Of a stretch of DNA of 6,850 nt, positions 1-5,103 are shown in pieces. How positions within the stretch are numbered: the stretch's first letter is position 1; every line of letters begins with the position of its first letter. The DNA lies in contig DEBO01000130.1 of the NCBI GenBank assembly GCA_002348585.1, positions 7,208-14,057 of the forward strand, read 5' to 3'. Under the pieces are notes generated by a model. It was not told the origin of the DNA and made no database searches. It saw only the letters and a list, made by a program, of their open reading frames with translations. The translations under genes were made by a program, and so were the position numbers. This DNA comes from Alphaproteobacteria bacterium UBA2954. Its GTDB lineage: Bacteria; Pseudomonadota; Alphaproteobacteria; Puniceispirillales; Puniceispirillaceae.

Positions 1-1082
1 GAACGCGAAATTCCGCACTGGCCGGTGAGCCGCAGCATACGTCCATCCAATGTATTCATATGCCGATTCAGATCAGACAGCTGCTGGCTCAGGCTCTCCA
101 AACGTGAATTATGCAAGCAGACATGCTGCATTTCCTCAATCAGCTGAATTTTCATTTCAGCGAGGTCACTCTCCTGAGATGCGGTCAGGGTTTTGGCCTT
201 GGCAGCAGCGGCAACCTTTTTATCCTGAAGAGTAGCATATTTTTTGAACATCTTTTCTATCACTACAATCTGAGCCATTACATCTTCATAAACAGCAGAT
301 TCCATTGCCGCCAGCGACAGTGTCAAATCATCAAGGTCGTCTTCATCCGTGCGGTCACCGGACTGGCCTTCAGTGTCCTCCTCTTCTTCTTCATCAAGCT
401 GTTCTGTTTCGTCATCGTCATCGTCATCATCATCTTCACCCACATCTATATGATCATCATTCACAGCAGCCAAGTTCTGGCCGGAGGGAATGCCAGAACT
501 GTTATCTTCTATGGGTGATCCGTTCAGCCGCACAAAGGTTAGATCCAAATCAATCATATCACGCAAAGGTACAACACCTTCACGAACCTGTTCCGTCCAG
601 GTTAGAAGCGCCCGTATAGCTAGCGGTGATTCACAGATGCCGCCGATCATCATTTCGCGCCCAGCTTCAATTCGCTTGGCGATCGCGATCTCGCCCTCTC
701 GACTGAGCAGCTCAACAGAGCCCATTTCGCGCAAATACATTCGCACCGGATCATCAGATCCGCCAACTTCATTATCAGACAGATTACCAGAGGCACGACC
801 TTCTCCAGCCACAGCTTCTGAATCATCGCTATCAACATCGTCTGTTGCCTCAACCACATTCACACCCATTTGGGACAGAGAAGCCATCACATCCTCAATC
901 TGCTCGGATGTTAGCTCGCCCTGAGGCAGCGCTGAATTAAGCTCATCATGGGTTACAAAGCCGCGTTCCTTGCCTTTTTTAATTAGAGCCTTGACAGCGG
1001 TGTTGCTAGTATCCAGAACCGGAGCGTCATCTGTCTGATCAGCAACTGGTGTGCTAGTCTGTTTTGTCGTCTTGCGTGCCAT
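1..1082 (-). CDS. rpoD: RNA polymerase major sigma factor RpoD (sigma-70), N-terminal part
   Basis: Primary sigma factor, which gives RNA polymerase its promoter specificity for housekeeping genes. The visible 360 residues start with ATG at 1082 and run off the left edge, so the core and DNA-binding regions 2 to 4 lie outside. Region 1.1 is about residues 29-78 (GFVTHDELNSALP, then QIEDVMASLSQMGVNVVE). Region 1.2 is about 110-144 and near-identical to the family (DPVRMYLREMG, ELLSREGEIAIAKRIEAG). From about 145 it enters the non-conserved region typical of proteobacterial RpoD, with a strongly acidic stretch at 216-236. The start is supported by AAGGGG at 1089-1094, six bases upstream of the ATG, and by the usual distance to region 1.1. 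It follows dnaG after 39 bases on the same strand, so it is probably co-transcribed. The identification is secure; the missing C-terminus is a window effect. Confidence 0.97.
   Translation of the reverse strand, partial: MARKTTKQTSTPVADQTDDAPVLDTSNTAVKALIKKGKERGFVTHDELNSALPQGELTSEQIEDVMASLSQMGVNVVEATDDVDSDDSEAVAGEGRASGNLSDNEVGGSDDPVRMYLREMGSVELLSREGEIAIAKRIEAGREMMIGGICESPLAIRALLTWTEQVREGVVPLRDMIDLDLTFVRLNGSPIEDNSSGIPSGQNLAAVNDDHIDVGEDDDDDDDDETEQLDEEEEEDTEGQSGDRTDEDDLDDLTLSLAAMESAVYEDVMAQIVVIEKMFKKYATLQDKKVAAAAKAKTLTASQESDLAEMKIQLIEEMQHVCLHNSRLESLSQQLSDLNRHMNTLDGRMLRLTGQCGISR
408..437 (-). repeat. GAT/GAC trinucleotide run encoding poly-aspartate in RpoD
   Basis: Within rpoD, codons 217-224 are eight consecutive aspartates (mixed GAT and GAC), flanked by Glu216 and Glu225. 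Five glutamates follow at 231-235. On the plus strand this appears as repeated atc/gtc triplets. Acidic runs are common in the non-conserved region of alphaproteobacterial RpoD. The mixed codons suggest selection on the protein rather than recent slippage, but the run length could still vary between strains. Confidence 0.8.
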
Positions 1083-1088
1083 GACTAT

Positions 1089-1094
1089 CCCCTT
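1089..1094 (-). promoter_or_regulatory. Ribosome binding site of rpoD
   Basis: AAGGGG on the minus strand, six bases before the rpoD ATG and inside the 39-base gap after the dnaG stop. It fixes the rpoD start. No hairpin or T-run terminator is visible in this gap, which fits read-through from dnaG. Confidence 0.7.
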
Positions 1095-1121
1095 AAATAA
1101 TTAGCCTAGGTTGCACGGCGT

Positions 1122-2825
1122 TTATAAACCCCGTCTGTTGTTCCGGGCTAGCCGCTCTGTCATTTCGTCTAGAACGGCGCGCACTCGCGCATCATTTACT
1201 TCGCCTTTATCCAATGTACCTAACAGCCCGCCAAGACGGGCTGACATATCCGTTCCAAACAATTGGCTCAACAATTCGTCGTGACCATCTAATGATAAAT
1301 GATGTCTTAATGCCGCGGCGTCAAGGTCAGGTGCGTTCATCAACCTGTTAAAAAGCGCATTTTTTAGCGCGTCAAGACCGTGATCGTTAAAATCAAGCAT
1401 TGCAAGTGCTTCTGCATAGTCAGAAAACAGGGCTGGTTTGCGGATCAATAAGGCTAATACCGCTTTAATCTGCACATGACGCCCTGTTTTTGGACGGCGC
1501 ATTAGCGGCACAGCAGTCATTTGACCCCAACGGTTACTGCCTCCGGCGCGGGTAACCCCGCGCATCGCCGTAATCCGGCGTTCCAAATCATCTGCCCAAG
1601 CGCTTCGAGTCTGATGATGGGTAATGCTGCGAACAAGGCCACGCATATCCTGCCAGAAGGCTGCTTTCGCTCCGGCTTGTGTGCGCGGGTTTTCTAGATG
1701 GTAGTCTGCTGCTTTACTTGCCCAGAGACTGTCAAGAAGACCGGTGGCAGCATTAAGGATGCGGCGCAGCCCGTCCGGGCCCTTCTGGCGCAAGATGTCA
1801 TCCGGATCCTGCCCTTCCGGCAGCACTGCCAGCCGCACGGAGCGTCCAGGTTCCAGTAGCGGAAGCACCCGTTCAATTGCTCGCTGCGCAGCTATCCGTC
1901 CTGCTTTATCGCCATCAAAACACAAAACAGGGTCATTGGATAATTTCCAGAGCAAGCGATACTGATCTTCGCCCAAAGCCGTTCCCAGAGGCGCGACAGC
2001 AGCTGCAACGCCAGAAGAGGATACAGCAATCACATCCATATATCCTTCGACCACTATAACTGGTAAACCACGCCGTGCTGCCTTTCTAGCCCGGCTCCAT
2101 CCATAGAGAACGGATTTTTTCACAAAAGACGGGCTTTCAGGTGAGTTTAGATATTTCGGCTTTACCTCGCCCAACGCGCGGGCTCCAAAGCCGATGACCT
2201 GGCCGCGAGGATCTTCAATCGGGAAAATCAGCCGGTCGCGGAAATAATCATAGACAGAGCCGTCCCTATCAGAAACGCCTACCAGCCCAGCTGACTTGAT
2301 CAACTCAGTAGAAAATTCACGCTGTTGCAGATGCGCAAAAAGGCCACTGCGCGGGGCATAGCCCAGCCGGAAATCAACTATTACATCATCAGAAAGTCCG
2401 CGCTGTCTGATATAGTGCAAGGCAGCCGCACCTTTTTTAGTGTGAAGTTGGGAAACAAAAAACCCTGCTGCTGCCTCACAGGCATCTACAGTGGCTTTGC
2501 GCTGTTGGGTGGCAACATCAGATGCGCGGTCATTTTCTGGTAAAGGCAGGCCGGCCATTTCACTGAGCTGGCGGACAGCTTCAATAAATTCCAGACCATC
2601 TGTCTCGCGCAGCCAACTTATCATATCGCCATTAGCCCCACAGCCAAAGCAGTGATAGAATCCTTCTGTATCGTTCACGTAAAAGCTTGCGGTCTTCTCA
2701 TTGTGAAACGGGCACAAGCCGGCCAGACGCCCACCCTTAGGCGCCAGCTTGACCCGCCGACCCACCAAATCAGACAAAGTCAAACGGTTGCGCAATTCAT
2801 CGATAAATGAAGGTGTCACCGCCAA
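1122..2825 (-). CDS. dnaG: DNA primase DnaG
   Basis: Synthesises the RNA primers for lagging-strand replication at the fork, recruited by the replicative helicase. All three domains are present in 567 residues. The CHC2 zinc-binding domain has Cys38, His41, Cys59 and Cys62. The RNA polymerase core includes RLIFPIEDPRGQVIGFGAR at 198-216 and KYLNSPES at 224-231. The TOPRIM domain has EGYMD at 260-264, DGD at 304-306 and DPDD at 340-343. These acidic metal-binding residues sit at a constant offset of five from the E. coli ones as I recall them (E265, D269, D309, D311, D345, D347). The C-terminal stretch from about 450 is the helicase-interaction domain. At 567 residues it is on the short side for Alphaproteobacteria, with a short linker around 422-450. 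The start is TTG, chosen because GAGAGGG lies seven bases upstream and because the distance to the FIDELR motif suits the family; GTG two codons later is the alternative. It lies 109 bases after yqeY and 39 before rpoD. Confidence 0.97.
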   Translation of the reverse strand: MAVTPSFIDELRNRLTLSDLVGRRVKLAPKGGRLAGLCPFHNEKTASFYVNDTEGFYHCFGCGANGDMISWLRETDGLEFIEAVRQLSEMAGLPLPENDRASDVATQQRKATVDACEAAAGFFVSQLHTKKGAAALHYIRQRGLSDDVIVDFRLGYAPRSGLFAHLQQREFSTELIKSAGLVGVSDRDGSVYDYFRDRLIFPIEDPRGQVIGFGARALGEVKPKYLNSPESPSFVKKSVLYGWSRARKAARRGLPVIVVEGYMDVIAVSSSGVAAAVAPLGTALGEDQYRLLWKLSNDPVLCFDGDKAGRIAAQRAIERVLPLLEPGRSVRLAVLPEGQDPDDILRQKGPDGLRRILNAATGLLDSLWASKAADYHLENPRTQAGAKAAFWQDMRGLVRSITHHQTRSAWADDLERRITAMRGVTRAGGSNRWGQMTAVPLMRRPKTGRHVQIKAVLALLIRKPALFSDYAEALAMLDFNDHGLDALKNALFNRLMNAPDLDAAALRHHLSLDGHDELLSQLFGTDMSARLGGLLGTLDKGEVNDARVRAVLDEMTERLARNNRRGL

Positions 2826-2834
2826 AGAAAAACC

Positions 2835-2929
2835 CTCTCTTTGCTGTTTTTATTGTGCCTTTTCAAGATATCGACCGTAAGCATAACCCTTAACCAGCAA
2901 TGCCAGCCGACCGTCAGATGCAAAGAGAG
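2835..2929 (-). repeat. 10-bp inverted repeat covering the dnaG ribosome binding site
   Basis: The plus strand has CTCTCTTTGC at 2835-2844 and its exact reverse complement GCAAAGAGAG at 2920-2929, near the two ends of the yqeY-dnaG gap. In the minus-strand mRNA the first arm (2929-2920) comes just after the yqeY stop. The second arm (2844-2835) contains most of the dnaG Shine-Dalgarno GAGAGGG (2839-2833), and two further G-U pairs would cover the rest. The loop would be 75 nt. The repeat is seen directly; a role in masking the dnaG start is inference. Confidence 0.5.
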
Positions 2930-2934
2930 AAAGG

Positions 2935-3399
2935 TTAGCCCATCAGACGTGTTTTTACCAGTTGTGAAACAGTAGAAAAATCCATCCGGCCAGCATATTC
3001 GCCCCTCAGATAAGCCATGACCTTGCCCATATCTTTGACCGAAGCTGCTTTGGTTGCGGCAATAGCCATTTTCAGCGCCGCATCACATTCTGCTTCGGAC
3101 AACGGTTCAGGCAAGAACTGCTGGATAATAGAGATTTCAGCCTTCTCAATTGACACAAGATCATCACGGCCACCCTTTTCATACAAGGACACCGAATCAT
3201 TACGCTGTTTTATCATGGTCTGCAGCATGGCCAAAATTTCATCATCTGTTATTCCATCAGCCTTATCCTGGCCTCGGGCAGCGATGTCCCTATCTTTCAG
3301 GGCAGCCGCAATCAGGCGGATAGTCCCAAGAGCTGGCTGATTTTTGTCTTTCAACGCCTGTTTCATAGCCTGTGCTATAGTGTCACGCATATCCGTCAT
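2935..3399 (-). CDS. yqeY: GatB/YqeY domain-containing protein
   Basis: A 154-residue stand-alone YqeY-family protein, complete. The family shares its domain with the C-terminal tail of GatB, a subunit of the tRNA-dependent amidotransferase, where it is thought to contact tRNA. The role of the free-standing protein is not established, so none is assigned beyond possible tRNA contact. Family hallmarks are LGTIRLIAAALKDRDIAARG at about 24-43, QRNDSVSLYEKGGRDDLV at 65-82, EISIIQQFLPEPLS at 88-101 and DMGKVMAYLRGEYAGRMD at 123-140. It is mostly predicted helix, with no signal peptide or membrane segment. ATG at 3399 directly follows an in-frame TAA, so the protein cannot begin further upstream. 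A second ATG three codons later (3390) gives MRDTIAQAM, which resembles the usual family start, and neither ATG has a strong Shine-Dalgarno. It is the first gene of the leftward group and lies back to back with carA. Confidence 0.93.
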   Translation of the reverse strand: MTDMRDTIAQAMKQALKDKNQPALGTIRLIAAALKDRDIAARGQDKADGITDDEILAMLQTMIKQRNDSVSLYEKGGRDDLVSIEKAEISIIQQFLPEPLSEAECDAALKMAIAATKAASVKDMGKVMAYLRGEYAGRMDFSTVSQLVKTRLMG

Positions 3400-3556
3400 T
3401 TAACTCAACCCGCTGCTTTCATCTGTTGGTTCCTCTAATCTTGCCTACCTTTTGGGCTTTTATCTGCGCAGCCTCTGCATCCTAAAGAGTCCGGCTATTA
3501 ATTTCCACGCAGAAGAGGATTCTTCAAGAGGAAATGTTGTACACAAGACCCTCTTC

Positions 3557-3580
3557 ATATGCAAGCGGCAGATATGCAAG
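3557..3580. repeat. Tandem 9-bp direct repeat ATATGCAAG in the divergent region
   Basis: ATATGCAAG occurs at 3557-3565 and again at 3572-3580, separated by CGGCAG, a 15-bp period. It lies between the two divergent genes, where a regulator's sites would be expected. The 15-bp spacing puts the two copies on opposite faces of the helix. No known operator is recognised, and binding by a regulator is inference. Confidence 0.4.
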
Positions 3581-3605
3581 ACGAGACTTGACCAATAGGG
3601 GCTCT

Positions 3606-3647
3606 ATGCAGTACACGATGACAATTTTGTCTTTTTGGCAGGCTTGA
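3606..3647 (+). CDS. Possible 13-codon leader ORF upstream of carA
   Basis: ATG at 3606 opens MQYTMTILSFWQA and ends at TGA 3645-3647. AGGGG at 3597-3601 lies four bases upstream and could serve as a ribosome binding site. It sits about 160 bases before carA, a position where attenuation leader peptides occur in some biosynthetic operons. However, there is no run of regulatory codons and no clear terminator or antiterminator pair after it. It may well be chance. Confidence 0.15.
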   Translation: MQYTMTILSFWQA

Positions 3648-3671
3648 CGCTATTTTCTGACAGGCTAACAC
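3644..3671 (+). promoter_or_regulatory. Weak sigma-70-like promoter candidate for carAB
   Basis: TTGACG at 3644-3649 matches five of six bases of the -35 consensus. It is followed after 16 bases by TAACAC at 3666-3671, which matches only three of six bases of the -10. Location and direction suit carA, with a leader of roughly 130 bases. The weak -10 makes this a candidate only. It overlaps the end of the possible leader ORF, so the two interpretations conflict. Confidence 0.2.
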
Positions 3672-3811
3672 TCCCTTTTAAGAGTATTACCTGAACAGAC
3701 CTCCAGAAGCATCTTTCTTTGACAAAGAGAACGCTTCGAAGCTTGCGCCTGCTAATAAGCCGGAATGTTGACGATGTTTTTTGCCAACCAGCACAGGAAA
3801 TATGCCAAACC

Positions 3812-5023
3812 ATGCCTGACGCCATATTCGAGGCTGACCACCTGCCCGCCTTTACCCCGCATTCTCCGCCAACCGCCCTATTGATGTTAGAGGATGGCAG
3901 TCTGTTTTATGGTCGAGGCTTCGGAGCAGAAAGGACAGTTGTTGGTGAGATATGTTTTAACACTTCGATGACAGGATATCAGGAGATTATAACTGACCCT
4001 TCCTATGCAGGCCAGCTGATCACGTTTACCTTCCCACATATTGGCAATACCGGGGCCAATGGAGATGATATTGAAACTGACCAGCCTTTTGCACTGGGCA
4101 TGATTGTCCGCAATGAGGTGACCAGACCGTCCAACTGGCGGACCAAATCTGATCTGCAAAGCTGGTTGACCGCCCATAATCTGCCGGGCATTGCCGGCAT
4201 TGATACACGCGCCCTGACCCGGCATATCCGCGATAATGGCGCCCCAAAAGGCGTTTTAAGTCATTGCCGGGGCGGAAAGTTCGATCTGGAAAGCCTGGAG
4301 CAAATGGTCGGAAGCTGGCCAGGGCTGAATGGCATGGATCTAGCCAGTAAGGTAAGCACTAAATATGTTTATGGCTGGGACAGCGGTGTATTTGAATTAA
4401 GCACCAATAGCTTTCCGGCAGCAAATGCACGCACAGCCAGACATAAAGTGATTGCTGTTGATTATGGCTGTAAGCAGAATATTCTGCGCTGTCTGACTGA
4501 TACAGGTTGTGATGTTGAAGTGGTGCCTGCGACAACGTCAGCCGCTGAAATTCTGGCGCGCCGCCCGGACGGGGTTTTCCTGGCGAACGGTCCTGGCGAT
4601 CCAGCCGCCACGGCTGCTTATGCCAAAAAGGAGATTACCCAGCTGATGACAAAAAATATTCCGATTTTCGGGATTTGCATCGGCCATCAGCTGTTGGCTC
4701 TAGCCTTTGGTGGTTCAACAGTGAAGATGAGTAAGGGGCATCGCGGGGCCAATCACCCAGTGCGTGATCTGAGCACAGGACGGATTGAGATCACCAGCCA
4801 GAACCATGGCTTTATGGTGGTTAAAGACAGCCTCCCAGAAGACATCGAAATCAGCCATGTCAGCCTGTTTGACGGGTCCGTTGAGGGGTTGCGGCATAAA
4901 AATAAACCGGTCTTTTGTGTGCAGTATCATCCAGAATCATCCCCAGGACCCCATGATTCACGCTATTTGTTTGACCAGTTTGCTACCCTGATGGATGCCC
5001 ACAAGGCCGCCGGACAAGAATGA
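3812..5023 (+). CDS. carA: Carbamoyl-phosphate synthase small (glutaminase) subunit CarA
   Basis: Hydrolyses glutamine and channels the ammonia to CarB for carbamoyl phosphate synthesis, feeding arginine and pyrimidine pathways in the cytoplasm. With ATG at 3812 it has 403 residues, close to the usual size. The N-terminal small-chain domain spans about 20-150 (VGEICFNTSMTGYQEIITDP, YAGQLITFTFPHIGN, GIDTRALTRHIR). The class I glutamine amidotransferase domain spans about 212-395: NGPGDPAAT at 259-267, nucleophile Cys289 in GICIGHQLLALAFG, QNHGF at 330-334, and His373 and Glu375 in QYHPESSPGP. The Cys-His spacing of 84 equals that of E. coli (C269, H353). The frame is open back to a TTG at 3719, but those 31 codons do not look like CarA, so the first ATG is preferred. 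Its ribosome binding site is poor: AGGAAA at 3795-3800 is further away than usual. carB follows 80 bases later. Confidence 0.97.
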   Translation: MPDAIFEADHLPAFTPHSPPTALLMLEDGSLFYGRGFGAERTVVGEICFNTSMTGYQEIITDPSYAGQLITFTFPHIGNTGANGDDIETDQPFALGMIVRNEVTRPSNWRTKSDLQSWLTAHNLPGIAGIDTRALTRHIRDNGAPKGVLSHCRGGKFDLESLEQMVGSWPGLNGMDLASKVSTKYVYGWDSGVFELSTNSFPAANARTARHKVIAVDYGCKQNILRCLTDTGCDVEVVPATTSAAEILARRPDGVFLANGPGDPAATAAYAKKEITQLMTKNIPIFGICIGHQLLALAFGGSTVKMSKGHRGANHPVRDLSTGRIEITSQNHGFMVVKDSLPEDIEISHVSLFDGSVEGLRHKNKPVFCVQYHPESSPGPHDSRYLFDQFATLMDAHKAAGQE

Positions 5024-5050
5024 AGCGCAAAAGCAAGAGACGTATTTGAC

Positions 5051-5072
5051 TCACCTAACCGCTCGTAGGTGA
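5051..5072 (+). promoter_or_regulatory. 7-bp stem-loop between carA and carB
   Basis: TCACCTA at 5051-5057 pairs perfectly with TAGGTGA at 5066-5072 across an 8-base loop. No T-run follows, so it is not an intrinsic terminator. It lies in the carA-carB gap, 31 bases upstream of the carB ATG. The left arm contains CACCT, which could instead pair with AGGTG in the carB Shine-Dalgarno (5093-5097). It may affect mRNA processing, stability or carB translation, but the function is inference. Confidence 0.5.
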
Positions 5073-5091
5073 TTAACACGGACCAGAAAGT

Positions 5092-5097
5092 GAGGTG
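5092..5097 (+). promoter_or_regulatory. Ribosome binding site of carB
   Basis: GAGGTG ends six bases before the carB ATG, a strong Shine-Dalgarno at normal spacing. It is much better than the site in front of carA. Confidence 0.8.
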
Positions 5098-5103
5098 CAT
5101 AAC

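Larger units (their letters stand above)
3400..3811. other. Divergent intergenic region between yqeY and carA (412 bases)
   Basis: This stretch must carry the promoters of both the yqeY-dnaG-rpoD group and carAB. I see no RNA gene, no mobile element and no convincing protein gene. The carA frame is open back to 3719 (a TTG inside a TTGACA sequence), but the extra 31 codons do not resemble a CarA N-terminus. Recognisable items are a 9-bp direct repeat at 3557-3580, a 5-bp-stem dyad GAAGA-GGAT-TCTTC at 3512-3525, a possible 13-codon ORF at 3606-3647, a weak promoter-like pair at 3644-3671 and a 10-bp palindrome GCTTCGAAGC at 3733-3742. Several of these are short enough to be chance. Confidence 0.7.

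Noticed and set aside
111..518. Plus-strand ORF of 135 codons with a very hydrophobic stretch that looks like a membrane segment
   Set aside because: It is the antisense of rpoD. The hydrophobic stretch is what the Asp and Glu codons of the RpoD acidic region read as on the other strand (Ile, Val, Phe, Leu). rpoD itself matches its family throughout.
305..924. Overlapping plus-strand ORFs opposite rpoD
   Set aside because: They lie within the coding region of rpoD, have no recognisable domains and show biased composition typical of antisense frames.
2872..2914. CGACCGT occurring twice (2872-2878 and 2908-2914) in the yqeY-dnaG gap
   Set aside because: A 7-bp direct repeat 36 bases apart is too short to separate from chance and has no evident function.
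3620..3636. GACAATTTTGTC followed by a T-run, resembling an intrinsic terminator in the carA leader
   Set aside because: The stem would have only four or five mostly weak pairs around a very small loop, far too weak for a terminator.
3733..3742. Palindrome GCTTCGAAGC upstream of carA
   Set aside because: A 10-bp palindrome is expected several times by chance in a window of this length, and it has no hairpin loop.
3719..3758. Perfect TTGACA at 3719-3724 as a -35 element for carA
   Set aside because: No -10-like sequence lies at 16 to 18 bases. The nearest TAAT-containing sequence is much too far downstream.
3887..4247. Three minus-strand ORFs opposite carA
   Set aside because: All lie inside carA, whose frame is conserved from end to end. 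They are shadows.
5046..5075. TTGACT as a -35 element for a separate carB promoter
   Set aside because: The bases at the expected -10 position are GTGATT/TGATTA, which do not resemble a -10.
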